A stretch of 40,122 bases of DNA from Candidatus Nanoarchaeia archaeon (lineage in GTDB: Archaea > Nanobdellota > Nanobdellia > Woesearchaeales > JACPBV01), in assembly GCA_028279655.1 (NCBI GenBank), contig JANQNH010000010.1:1-40122 (forward strand). Direction: 5' to 3'. The translations under genes were made by a program, and so were the position numbers. Position 1 is the first letter of the stretch; every line of letters starts with the position of its first letter. Positions 14,999-22,721 of the stretch are shown here, piece after piece. The notes under the pieces are model-generated. The model ran no database searches. It saw only the letters and a program-made list of their open reading frames with translations, and was not told the origin of the DNA.

Positions 14999-15448
14999 TT
15001 ATAAAAAGCTTTTTATTTTCTCCTTAAAGCCATCAATCTCGTTTTCATTATACTTCCTAGGCACCCAGTTAAGGCTAACGCCGTCTCCTGGAAACCTGGG
15101 GATTACATGAACGTGTGCATGAGGAACCAGCTGTCCAGCTACTTTCTTATTGTTCATGAGTATATTAAATCCCTCATTTCCAATAGCAGAAGACATCGCC
15201 CTGGCTATCTTCCTGGCTTTAACCATCATATCATCAAGAACATCATCAGGTATCTCCAAAAGAGTTTCGTAATGATCCTTCGTAATAATCAGAGCATGTC
15301 CTTTATTAGCAGGAGCTATATCCAAGAAAATTAGTATCTTATCATCTTCAAGAAGCTTAGCGCAGGGAACATCCCCTTTTACGATCTTACAGAATATACA
15401 ATCATTATCCGAATCTTCTTTTTTCACCGCTTGCAACTGTTCTTCCAT
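14999..15448 (-). CDS. HIT family nucleotide hydrolase/transferase
   Basis: The 149-residue protein starts at ATG 15448, preceded by ribosome site GGTGAG; an upstream in-frame GTG belongs to that site. The histidine triad is HAHVHVIPR (H110, H112, H114), with H112 expected to form the nucleotidyl intermediate. CIFC (C17, C20) near the N-terminus is the zinc-type CxxC of many HIT proteins. Other family features are FLDIAPANKGHALIITKDH and GFNILMNNKKVAGQLVPH. Members hydrolyse AMP- or dinucleotide-linked substrates such as AMP-lysine or Ap4A; the substrate here is not determined. It lies between two minus-strand tRNA genes. Confidence 0.92.
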   Translation of the reverse strand: MEEQLQAVKKEDSDNDCIFCKIVKGDVPCAKLLEDDKILIFLDIAPANKGHALIITKDHYETLLEIPDDVLDDMMVKARKIARAMSSAIGNEGFNILMNNKKVAGQLVPHAHVHVIPRFPGDGVSLNWVPRKYNENEIDGFKEKIKSFL

Positions 15449-15472
15449 TAATCTCACCTTTTTTTAAAAATA

Positions 15473-15576
15473 TGGACCTGCCGGAATTTGAATCCGGATA
15501 TCCCCCTAGCCAAGGGAGTATTCTCTCCCGTCATAGGACAGGTAGTTCATATGAAACCGGGTTGAATCACAGGCCC
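15473..15576 (-). tRNA. tRNA-Ala(GGC) with intron in the D-loop
   Basis: Read on the minus strand, GGGCCTG pairs with CAGGTCC and includes the alanine identity wobble G3·T70; A is the discriminator. The D-stem ATTC/GAAT is interrupted by a 31-nt intron. The anticodon stem CTCCC/GGGGG encloses TTGGCTA (anticodon GGC, 15509-15511) with no intron; T at position 37 is unusual. The T-stem CCGGA/TCCGG encloses TTCAAAT. Without the intron the D-loop is AACCCGGTA, with A14, G18-G19 and A21, and A15 can pair with T48. Confidence 0.88.
15525..15555 (-). other. Non-canonical tRNA intron, D-loop position 20/21
   Basis: This 31-nt insertion fits a bulge-helix-bulge. The central helix is CCCG with CGGG. 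The 5' bulge is G-T/T, the 3' bulge A-G/A, and the intron hairpin is TCATA with TATGA. Removal gives a canonical D-loop and restores the 4-bp D-stem. Confidence 0.82.
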
Positions 15577-15618
15577 ATTAACAAAAAAGAATTAATCAAG
15601 GGTATTTAAACATTATGC

Positions 15619-15810
15619 TTACTTAACCGCTAGCTTAATATCTCCTTCCTGGACTGTCTTTCTGCCGCTATGCTTGGCTATCTGCACAGCTTTGCTCGCA
15701 ATATCCTCTGCAATCTCCCTCAAAACCTCTGAAAAAGCCTCAGTGGCGGGCTGTGATACTCTCTTAGCACCAGAATTAAACAGAATCCTAGCTACAGGAG
15801 CCTTAGGCAT
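15619..15810 (-). CDS. Archaeal histone
   Basis: The 63-residue single histone fold reads MPKAPVARILFNSGAKRVSQPATEAFSEVLREIAEDIASKAVQIAKHSGRKTVQEGDIKLAVK, with the usual helix-loop-helix-loop-helix plan. The GAKRVS loop and the SGRKTV/GDI end are histone hallmarks: Arg and Thr contacts to DNA and the R-T/D pair. It forms dimers and wraps chromosomal DNA. Start 15810 fits family length; an in-frame ATG six codons upstream would add RNTSI. No tail is present. It sits alone between tRNA-Ala and the GluRS leader. Confidence 0.93.
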   Translation of the reverse strand: MPKAPVARILFNSGAKRVSQPATEAFSEVLREIAEDIASKAVQIAKHSGRKTVQEGDIKLAVK

Positions 15811-15906
15811 GATGGATGTATTTCTCACTCTTATTTCCCCCTATATAATAAAATATCCCCTTTAGTCCTTGTAATACCTCTTTCTTAAATGATACTTATT
15901 TATATA

Positions 15907-15971
15907 CTTTACGGTTTTACACACGTAAGTGGTAAAAGTGTAAAGGGTTGGGACAACCCTTTACGGTTTTA
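15907..15971 (+). promoter_or_regulatory. Two-hairpin region with direct repeats upstream of GluRS
   Basis: The 13-nt repeat CTTTACGGTTTTA occurs at 15907-15919 and 15959-15971. Between the copies lie TTTTAC-A-CAC-GTAA-GTG-GTAAAA (GTAA tetraloop, one bulged A) and GTAAAGGGTTG-GGA-CAACCCTTTAC. The first CTTTAC could pair with the internal GTAAAG instead, giving an alternative fold. It lies 30-100 nt before the GluRS box A (about 16003-16010), so it may be an upstream RNA, a terminator for histone-facing transcription, or a protein site. Confidence 0.45.
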
Positions 15972-16035
15972 AGAGTAGTGAAAAATATTAAGATTAGCAA
16001 CAGATTTATAAACTTCCATACTTTCAACCAGATTT

Positions 16036-17718
16036 ATGGATGAGATCATAAGAAAATATGCCTTGCAGAACGCAATTAAGTTCGATGGCGTAGCCAATCC
16101 TGGGGCAGTGATAGGAAAGATCCTCGCTGAAAAGCCAGAGCTAAAATCAAAAATAAAAGACATTGCAAAGAAAGCAAACGAGATAATCAAAGAGATAAGC
16201 CAGTTAAGTGTAGAAGAACAGAAAGAACTTCTTAAGAAGCAGGCTCCTGATCTACTTAAAAAACAAAAGCCTAAAGAGAAAAAGAGGGAACTACCAGAAC
16301 TGAAAAACACAAAAAACCTGGTAATGCGCTTCGAACCTTCTCCCTCAGGACCTTTACACATAGGTCATGCCTATGTCCTTTCTTTAAATTCTGAATACTG
16401 CAAAAAATATAAAGGAAGCCTTATCCTGAGGATTGGAGACACAAACCCAGAGAAGATCTACCAACCGGCATATGAACTAATAAAAAAAGACGCAGAGTGG
16501 ATCACAAAGAACAACATAAGCAGGGTAATTATCCAGTCTGAAAGGATAGAGATATACTACAAGTACATGGAAAAACTTTTAGACCTAGACAAAGCATACA
16601 TATGCACCTGCAAACCAGAAGATTACAAAAAGCTGATCACAAAAAAAGAACCATGCCCATGCAGAAACCTCAATAAACAAGAGCAGAAAGAAAGATGGAA
16701 AAAGATGTTCAATGATTACAAACAAGGAGAAGCAGTTGTAAGGATAAAGACAAACCTAAAAGACAAGAACCCAGCTATGCGTGATTTCCCTGTTTTCAGG
16801 ATAAACGATTCAGAGCACCCAAGGACAAAAAAGAGATATCGTGTCTGGCCCCTGATGAACATGGCCGTAACCGTAGATGACATTGAATCAAAAGTAACCC
16901 ATGTGATACGGGCAAAAGACCATCACGATAATGCTATGAGGCAGAAATATATCTATGACTATCTCAATAAAACATTTCCAGAGGCAATCTTTGTAGGCAG
17001 GATAAACTTCAAGGGAATGGCTGTAAGCTGCTCAAAAACCCGCCCTCTGATAGAAGACAAGACCTACACAGGGTGGGATGACATAAGATTGCCATTTTTG
17101 GAAGCCCTAAAAAGAAGAGGCTACCAGCCAGAAGCATTAATAAAATACGCCATTGACGTAGGGATTAGCCTTAATGACAAGACTGTAACAAAAGAAGAAT
17201 TTTTTAAGACAATAAACGCATTTAACAAGGATATAATAGATGATAAATCACACAGGTATTTCTTCGTAAAAGATCCAAAGGAGATAACGATAGAGAACTC
17301 CAAAGAACAAGACCTAGAGCTTGACCTACACCCTCAGTATAAAAAATGTGGGAGAAAGTTCAAAACAGGAAGTAATTTCTACATAACAGAAGAAGACCTA
17401 GCTTCGTTTGTAGAAGGAAAGGTATACAGGCTGATGGACTGTATCAACTTCATCAAAGAGGAAGGAAAATTCCTCTTCCATTCTCTAGATTATAAGAAGT
17501 TCAAAGACCAGGGAGCTAAGATCATACACTGGCTGCCAAAGGAAGAAACGATAAAAGTAGAAGTATTGATGCCTGACAACAAGTTAATAAAGGGACTGGG
17601 AGAAAGAACACTTAACAACCTTAAAGAAGGTGAAGTATGCCAATTAGAAAGATTTGGTTTTTGTAGATTAGACAAAAAACATAAGAACAAACTAACATTC
17701 TGGTTTGCACATAAATAA
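16036..17718 (+). CDS. gltX: Glutamyl-tRNA synthetase, archaeal type
   Basis: The 560 residues match archaeal class I GluRS. The enzyme charges tRNA-Glu, and where GluRS is non-discriminating also tRNA-Gln. The N-terminal helical extension (about 1-95) is typical of the archaeal/eukaryal type. The catalytic core has the HIGH box GPLHIGHAY (HIGH about 108-111) and the KMSKS-like loop AVSCSKTR (about 329-336). CTCKPEDY and PCPCR (about 188-212) contain four cysteines that may bind zinc. The C-terminal part is the beta-barrel anticodon domain, as in GlnRS. TTTATAAAC about 27 nt before the ATG gives a leaderless start. A small histone-fold gene follows 14 nt after the stop. Confidence 0.95.
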   Translation: MDEIIRKYALQNAIKFDGVANPGAVIGKILAEKPELKSKIKDIAKKANEIIKEISQLSVEEQKELLKKQAPDLLKKQKPKEKKRELPELKNTKNLVMRFEPSPSGPLHIGHAYVLSLNSEYCKKYKGSLILRIGDTNPEKIYQPAYELIKKDAEWITKNNISRVIIQSERIEIYYKYMEKLLDLDKAYICTCKPEDYKKLITKKEPCPCRNLNKQEQKERWKKMFNDYKQGEAVVRIKTNLKDKNPAMRDFPVFRINDSEHPRTKKRYRVWPLMNMAVTVDDIESKVTHVIRAKDHHDNAMRQKYIYDYLNKTFPEAIFVGRINFKGMAVSCSKTRPLIEDKTYTGWDDIRLPFLEALKRRGYQPEALIKYAIDVGISLNDKTVTKEEFFKTINAFNKDIIDDKSHRYFFVKDPKEITIENSKEQDLELDLHPQYKKCGRKFKTGSNFYITEEDLASFVEGKVYRLMDCINFIKEEGKFLFHSLDYKKFKDQGAKIIHWLPKEETIKVEVLMPDNKLIKGLGERTLNNLKEGEVCQLERFGFCRLDKKHKNKLTFWFAHK

Positions 17719-17732
17719 GGAGGTTGATATAA

Positions 17733-17915
17733 ATGCCAAAATACATCGTAGTAAGGTCAAACATTAAGGAACACGCAAGGGTAAACGAAAGAGCTTTAAA
17801 CGTATCTACAGATTTTTTCGAGAAGCTGAACAAAAAAGTAGTAGAACTGATAAAGGAAGCATGCACAAGAGCAAAAGAGAACAACAGAAACACAGTTATG
17901 GGAAAGGATCTTTAG
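17733..17915 (+). CDS. Small histone-fold (NFYB/HAP3-like) protein
   Basis: The protein has 60 residues: MPKYIVVRSNIKEHARVNERALNVSTDFFEKLNKKVVELIKEACTRAKENNRNTVMGKDL. The end R-N-T-V-M-G-K-D-L is the R-T/D element of a histone fold, and the VSTDFFEKLNKKVVELIKEAC helix is the long central helix. Helix 1 is longer and more basic than in the true histone at 15.7 kb. It resembles the DUF1931/NFYB-like group, a chromatin or transcription factor rather than a nucleosome-type histone. The ribosome site GGAGGTTGAT lies just upstream, so it is probably co-transcribed with GluRS. Its end overlaps the convergent gene by 4 nt. Confidence 0.82.
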   Translation: MPKYIVVRSNIKEHARVNERALNVSTDFFEKLNKKVVELIKEACTRAKENNRNTVMGKDL

Positions 17916-18466
17916 GATAATTTCAACTTAAGGTCTTGTATCCTTCCTCTTACCTTACTAACATCAACCCCCTTCTTTTTTAGGTCTTCATACATAGACT
18001 CGAGACTCTTAAGCTTGGTCTTCAATCCAGATACGTCCTTCCTCTTGGATTTTGCACGTATCTTCTTCTCAAGAGCATCTATCTTCTTTTCCCTCTCCAT
18101 CTTAAATTTGATATAAGTATCCATGTTTTCCTTAAGGGAATCTATAGAATCGTTCATCCTGCATATCATCTGCTTATTCTCAGAAACTTCCTTCATCAGT
18201 TCATTAGAGAAACCAGCCTCTCCTTTCCTGAGTCCAATTAACCTTGATTCTTTCTCCAGTACCAGAGAGATCTTATTGTCCAGTTCCTTCAGCTCCTCGT
18301 CCATCTCTTTCTTCTTCGTAGTGAACTTCTTCAGCCTCTGCATCTGTTTCTGCATCTCTACATGAGCCTTCTCACTGTCCTTATGTTTCTTTGCTATTAC
18401 GCAAACATGTCTAACAAAACCCTTCAATCTCTTAGGATCTATTCCTTTAGAACTCTCAGATTCCAT
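17912..18466 (-). CDS. Coiled-coil protein of unknown function
   Basis: The 184-residue protein is almost entirely predicted coiled coil (about 30-180), with Lys/Glu heptads such as KKKEMDEELKELDNKISLVLEKE and KINDSL-like blocks. It has no membrane segment and no catalytic motif. A short N-terminal segment (ESSKGIDPKRLKGFVRHVCVIAKKHKD) may be a small globular or helical hairpin region. It is the second gene of a two-gene operon: its ATG lies 2 nt after the stop of the proline-rich protein (TAAGAATG). The pair may form a filamentous scaffold; that is inference. Confidence 0.7.
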   Translation of the reverse strand: MESESSKGIDPKRLKGFVRHVCVIAKKHKDSEKAHVEMQKQMQRLKKFTTKKKEMDEELKELDNKISLVLEKESRLIGLRKGEAGFSNELMKEVSENKQMICRMNDSIDSLKENMDTYIKFKMEREKKIDALEKKIRAKSKRKDVSGLKTKLKSLESMYEDLKKKGVDVSKVRGRIQDLKLKLS

Positions 18467-18468
18467 TC

Positions 18469-19227
18469 TTACTTCTTCTTGAACATGCCAAAAAGCCCTT
18501 TCTTCTTAGGCTCTCCCTCCAGAGGAGGTAATGGTGGCAGTCCGCCTAAGTCAGGTGGTCCTGGTGGAGGAGGTCCTGGAGGCATCGGCCCAGGAGGCAT
18601 TGGTCCTGGTGGAGCCATTGGTGGAGGTCCACCTGGAGGAATTGGTTGTCCTCTAGGAGGTAATGGTGGCAGTCCGCCTGGTTTCTGCGGTTTAGCTGAG
18701 AAAAATGATGGCTCTGCAGGCCCTGGAGGAGGCATGGGCTTGGTAGGCTCTGGTGGCTGCAACGGAGGTAATTCAGTACCCATATCCAAAGGTGGCAGAT
18801 CGACAGGCTCCATAGGTCTTGGCTCTGGTTTCGGCATAGGCTTTGGCATAGCCCTCGGTTCAGGCTTTGGCATGGGTTTTTCTGCTTTGGCCTTCTTTTC
18901 TGCCTTTATCTCCTTTACCATATCAGCAACCGCAACTAACCCTTCTGCAATGGTCTTTGTCTGCTCATCTAGCTTATTGACCTTATCCATCAATGGGCCC
19001 ATCTTCCCTGATAGCTCGCTCTCTGTCTTCTCCTCAACCTTCATCTCTTCTGCTGCAGAACTGAATAGCTGCATCATATCATTCATTGATTTTGTCAAGG
19101 TTGCCATAGAAGCCATCAATTCCTTAGAAGAAGTATCCCCTGTTTTCTTTTTCAGCTCCTCAATCTGCTTCTTTAACTCAACTACCTCTTTATAGGGCAT
19201 TATTTCGTATGAGCCTTCCTCAGCCAT
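18469..19227 (-). CDS. Coiled-coil protein with proline/glycine-rich tail
   Basis: The protein has 252 residues from ATG 19227, chosen because GAGGTTGAT lies just upstream; an in-frame TTG at 19236 lies within that site. An N-terminal coiled-coil region (about 8-115) leads into Lys/Ala/Glu. PKPEPR-type repeats (about 118-140) follow, then a long Pro/Gly/Met region with PPGPM repeats (about 185-235). The basic end KKKGLFGMFKKK could touch membrane or nucleic acid. The low-complexity region is intrinsically disordered by composition. It is transcribed divergently from the 19.4-kb unknown gene, with a TTTATATAG box A (about 19289-19297). Confidence 0.75.
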   Translation of the reverse strand: MAEEGSYEIMPYKEVVELKKQIEELKKKTGDTSSKELMASMATLTKSMNDMMQLFSSAAEEMKVEEKTESELSGKMGPLMDKVNKLDEQTKTIAEGLVAVADMVKEIKAEKKAKAEKPMPKPEPRAMPKPMPKPEPRPMEPVDLPPLDMGTELPPLQPPEPTKPMPPPGPAEPSFFSAKPQKPGGLPPLPPRGQPIPPGGPPPMAPPGPMPPGPMPPGPPPPGPPDLGGLPPLPPLEGEPKKKGLFGMFKKK

Positions 19228-19402
19228 AACTATCAACCTCTTTTTTAATATTTAGTATCTTAACTAGTAATAATCTATATCTCAGAAGAATACTATATAA
19301 ACTTTACGATTCAAACCTAGTGAGAACCCCTAAAGGTTCAGAAATAACCTATTTTAAAGATGTCCTGTTCTAAATACAGAGTATACGCGCTTTTAAGAAA
19401 GG

Positions 19403-19425
19403 TTTAAAAGTACATTTTCGTTCTT
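19403..19425 (+). promoter_or_regulatory. Box A plus 18-nt shared motif, copy 1
   Basis: TTTAAAAG (19403-19410) runs into TACATTTTCGTTCTT. The 18-nt string AAGTACATTTTCGTTCTT is identical to the copy before the 20.3-kb gene and lies at the same place between box A and start codon. That position suggests an operator overlapping the transcription start. Confidence 0.6.
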
Positions 19426-19431
19426 TTGGTT

Positions 19432-20235
19432 ATGGGAAGGCTTTCAGATGATCAAATAAGAGAGATAGATGATGCAGTGCATATTCTTGAAACCCTAGAT
19501 TTAAACTTAGAAACTCCCGATAGTGTAAATGACAGGATGATAAACCTTGAAAGACTATTCTACGAGCACGGAATAACAGGAAATAGCGGTTTCTATAAAA
19601 GATATAAAAAATTCTTTCTATACGCCAGATGGCATTTTTATTTGAAGGATGAAGCACCACAGCTAGATGCAGCTGAATTCAGGAAACCAAGAGGACCCTA
19701 CAAAGGACTTGGAATGAGATTGAACCTTGCTCACTTCTATTTCTACCTATTAAGAACGTATTACACCCCTGACCATAAACAGGGAAGCCCCACTATAAGA
19801 TTAATCTGGAGAATCAGTGCTGCAGGACAGATACAATCCCTAGAAGCCTCCACATCTATGGAGGAAAAACCACTTAAAATTTTAACTTTGGATAATTTTG
19901 AAGACCTAGAACCAGGGTGGACAGAAGCCACAGCTATATATCGCCCCTTGCCAGATGCAGTAAGAATAATAGAGCAACATATTAAGGGGTATGAAAAATC
20001 TCAACAATACAGGCGTCTGATAAATGAAGGACATAGAAATTTAGGTAGAATCTTGAATTATATATCTAAGGGGAAAACCAATAGAAATCCTACAAGGCCT
20101 AATGTCCAACCCCTGCATCTAATCCTCCAAGATCCAGTAACACAATGGATGATAGAGAACGGAAGTAAACAAAATGCGATTTTAAAACCAGAACAAGATA
20201 AGCTTTTCTCAATTTATTATACAAGAAGAAGGTAA
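19432..20235 (+). CDS. Unknown protein, paralog pair member 1
   Basis: The protein has 267 residues from ATG 19432; an earlier TTG start would be unusual and sits within the promoter spacing. The N-terminal helical part (about 1-60) is followed by a region shared with the next gene. There a Y-x-P...GS block precedes I-x-L-x-W-x-I-x3-G-x-I-x-x-L, then ILTL and W-x-x-A-x-A. This reads as a beta-rich core repeated in two diverged genes. It has no signal peptide, membrane helix or cysteine motif. Box A TTTAAAAG lies about 25 nt before the ATG (leaderless). No known family is recognised; it is an orphan gene pair with a common promoter. Confidence 0.65.
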   Translation: MGRLSDDQIREIDDAVHILETLDLNLETPDSVNDRMINLERLFYEHGITGNSGFYKRYKKFFLYARWHFYLKDEAPQLDAAEFRKPRGPYKGLGMRLNLAHFYFYLLRTYYTPDHKQGSPTIRLIWRISAAGQIQSLEASTSMEEKPLKILTLDNFEDLEPGWTEATAIYRPLPDAVRIIEQHIKGYEKSQQYRRLINEGHRNLGRILNYISKGKTNRNPTRPNVQPLHLILQDPVTQWMIENGSKQNAILKPEQDKLFSIYYTRRR

Positions 20236-20285
20236 TGAATCCAGGAGCATATAGTGTGTTAATACTAATAAAGATAAAAAGGCAC

Positions 20286-20309
20286 ATTTATAAGTACATT
20301 TTCGTTCTT
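20286..20309 (+). promoter_or_regulatory. Box A plus 18-nt shared motif, copy 2
   Basis: ATTTATAAG (about 20287-20295) is followed by the same 18-nt string AAGTACATTTTCGTTCTT (20292-20309), 7 nt before ATG 20317. Sequence identity ends on both sides, so the match is not part of a longer recent duplication. Confidence 0.6.
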
Positions 20310-20316
20310 CTTAAGA

Positions 20317-20940
20317 ATGATAAGAGCATCAGTAAGGTATCGCCCTCCAAAATTAAATGATTGTAAAGTTGATTACATTGGTTATATTACTCAACAAAAT
20401 ATGAAGCACTTTGTCGGAGTAAGGTTATATGGTGATGATATGTTTATAAGGAAGTGTTACCCAGGAGAAAATGGAGAGTCAAAACGCAAAGAAGATTATT
20501 TAACATTAGAATGGACTATAAATCCTAAAGGCAGAATTCTTCAGATAGGTGCCTTTTTAAATGAACCTAACCAAAGACCAGTAAGAATCCTAAATGTGCC
20601 TGGTGCAGGTCACTTAAAGCAAGACTGGGATTGGACCACTGCATATGCAAATGGAATCCCAGAAAAGACAAGTATGATATCACCCGATTTTCTCAATTCT
20701 GATCAAATACAAGGATATGCAATATTGCTGCAAAAAGGGCATGAATTATCTCAGGAAATTTTAGAGCATCTCTCTGCCGGAACAGTACAAGATCCAGAAA
20801 GATTATCAGATAGACAAAAAAGTCTAAAAGATATCATCACAGATGGTAGGGTTATGGGTTTGCTTGAAATTACTTCAAAACTATGCCCTTCAACTGATAC
20901 TTGTGATGCTCCAAAGATGATTACTCTAACCTATAACTAA
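20317..20940 (+). CDS. Unknown protein, paralog pair member 2
   Basis: The protein has 207 residues. It aligns loosely with the preceding gene across KCYPGENGES, YLTLEWTINPKGRILQIGAFL, VRILNVPG and DWDWTTAYANG, in the same order and spacing. It lacks that gene's N-terminal extension. The C-terminal part (about 125-207) is helical with a few cysteines. No membrane segment or catalytic motif is seen. It ends 3 nt from the thermosome gene, facing it. Shared promoter sequence and distant similarity make the two genes a probable regulated pair of unknown role. Confidence 0.65.
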   Translation: MIRASVRYRPPKLNDCKVDYIGYITQQNMKHFVGVRLYGDDMFIRKCYPGENGESKRKEDYLTLEWTINPKGRILQIGAFLNEPNQRPVRILNVPGAGHLKQDWDWTTAYANGIPEKTSMISPDFLNSDQIQGYAILLQKGHELSQEILEHLSAGTVQDPERLSDRQKSLKDIITDGRVMGLLEITSKLCPSTDTCDAPKMITLTYN

Positions 20941-20942
20941 AT

Positions 20943-22589
20943 CTACATCCCCATCCCGGGCATCCCAGGAGGCATTCCGCCTGGACCTCCAGGTGGCATC
21001 TCTGGTCCCTTAGAACCGCTACCTGCAATTACATCATCAATCCTCAATATCATAACTGCAACCTCTGCTGCTGAGCTGACTGCCTGGGTCTTAATCTTCA
21101 GAGGCTCGATAACCCCTTTCTTCCACGCATCGACTGCCTTGCCCTTAAAGACATCGATCCCTGCCCACTTGTCTCCTTTGTCATGAGCTGCCTTCAGCTC
21201 TGTAAGGACATCAATAGGATCGATACCTGCGTTCTCAGCTAAAGTTCGGGGAATTATCTCAACAGAGTTCGCAAAAGCCTGTACCGCTAGCTGCTCTCTT
21301 CCTGATAAGCTATCAGCATATTTTCTAAGCTGCTTTGCTAGTTCTACCTCAGGAGCACCTGCTCCACCTACAACCTTCCCGTTCTTCAGGGCAGCAGCAA
21401 CATCACCGATAGCATCTTCCATAGCTCTTTTAACTTCATCAACAACATGCTCCGTTCCCCCTCTTACAAGCATTGTAACGGATTTAGGGTTCTTGCATTC
21501 CTTAACATAGGTCATCTCTTCATCTCCCACCTTCACTTCCTCAACAACGCCTGCAGCACCTAGATCATCTTTGCTCAAATCATCAAGATTTGTAACTACC
21601 TTTCCGCCAGTAGCTCTTGCCAAAGCGCTCATATCGCTCTGCTTAGCTCTCCTCACAGCATAAACTCCTTTCTTAGCCAGGAAATGTTGCGCCATATCAT
21701 CTATCCCTTTCTGGCATATAACAACATTAGCTCCAGAACCAACAATCTTATCAACCTTATCTCTAAGCATCTTCTCTTCCTGATCTATAAAAGCCTGCAT
21801 CTGGTTAGGATCAGTTATTTGTATCTTTGCATCAATCTCAGTGTTCTTGATCTCAACTGCAGAATCAACCAAAGCGATCTTCGCATTCTTAACGAACCTT
21901 GGCATCCCTGCATGTACTCTCTCCTTGTCAAGCACAATTCCTGTTACCAACTCGCTTTCCTCAACACTGCTTCCCACCTTCTTCTCAAGCTTTATGTTAT
22001 CTCTATCAATATTAGTATTTCCATTATCAGTTTCAACAACAGCCTTTACTGAATTTACTGCTATCTCGCTCAATTTCTCCTTAGAGCTTTCAGCACCTTT
22101 CCCAGTCATTGCTGTCATAGCTATCTTCTTTAGTATATCAGTATCTTTTTCAGAAACATCCTCTGCTATCTTATTGAGTATCTCCTGTGCCTTAGACTCA
22201 GCCAACCTATAGCCTCTGGCCACGATAGTAGGATGGACCTCCTGGTCAAGCAGCTGTTCAGCATTCTTCAATAACTCTCCTGCTAATACAACAGCAGTTG
22301 TGGTTCCATCTCCAACCTCGTCTTCCTGCGTCTTAGCTACCTCAACAATCATCTTTGCAGAAGGATGCTCTATCTGCATCTCCTCCAGTATGGTTACGCC
22401 GTCATTAGTAACAGTAACATCCCCAAGACCATCCACTATCATCTTATCCATTCCCTTAGGCCCTAAAGTAGTCCTTACAGTTTCAGCAACAAGCTTAGCT
22501 GCCATTATATTCGTCCTCTGGGCATTCTTCCCAGTAGTTCGTTGTGTGCCTTCTGGCAAAATAAATATAGGTTGTACTTCTTTGCTCAT
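20943..22589 (-). CDS. Thermosome subunit (group II chaperonin)
   Basis: The 548 residues are full length for a thermosome subunit. This ATP-driven double-ring chaperonin with a built-in lid folds cytosolic proteins. Seen are the N-terminal [19 protein letters not shown], the ATP-binding [24 protein letters not shown] and [15 protein letters not shown] with its catalytic Asp. The apical [38 protein letters not shown] and the Gly/Met/Pro tail ending GMPGMGM are also visible. The ribosome site GAGGGTGAT precedes the ATG. Box A TTTATATATAA (about 22641-22651) gives a short leader. It is the only thermosome gene in the window. Confidence 0.97.
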   Translation of the reverse strand: MSKEVQPIFILPEGTQRTTGKNAQRTNIMAAKLVAETVRTTLGPKGMDKMIVDGLGDVTVTNDGVTILEEMQIEHPSAKMIVEVAKTQEDEVGDGTTTAVVLAGELLKNAEQLLDQEVHPTIVARGYRLAESKAQEILNKIAEDVSEKDTDILKKIAMTAMTGKGAESSKEKLSEIAVNSVKAVVETDNGNTNIDRDNIKLEKKVGSSVEESELVTGIVLDKERVHAGMPRFVKNAKIALVDSAVEIKNTEIDAKIQITDPNQMQAFIDQEEKMLRDKVDKIVGSGANVVICQKGIDDMAQHFLAKKGVYAVRRAKQSDMSALARATGGKVVTNLDDLSKDDLGAAGVVEEVKVGDEEMTYVKECKNPKSVTMLVRGGTEHVVDEVKRAMEDAIGDVAAALKNGKVVGGAGAPEVELAKQLRKYADSLSGREQLAVQAFANSVEIIPRTLAENAGIDPIDVLTELKAAHDKGDKWAGIDVFKGKAVDAWKKGVIEPLKIKTQAVSSAAEVAVMILRIDDVIAGSGSKGPEMPPGGPGGMPPGMPGMGM

Positions 22590-22721
22590 ATTATCACCCT
22601 CACGTTTTATTAAAAATCGGTAGAAATTATGAATAACTGGTTATATATAAATCTTATGGTTTTACTTTAAAGTAGTTATGAATAAGAAAGCTTTAAATAG
22701 GGTATCTGATTATCAAAGCCC

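Noticed and set aside
18520-18860. Possible CRISPR or tandem DNA repeat
   Set aside because: The short repeats are uneven and follow Pro/Gly codons of a coding region; no spacer-repeat regularity. No CRISPR array was seen anywhere in the window.
18362-19195. 277-codon plus-strand frame rich in Gly and Ser
   Set aside because: It is the complement of the proline-rich gene; CCN codons read back as GGN. The minus strand has the ribosome site and operon partner.
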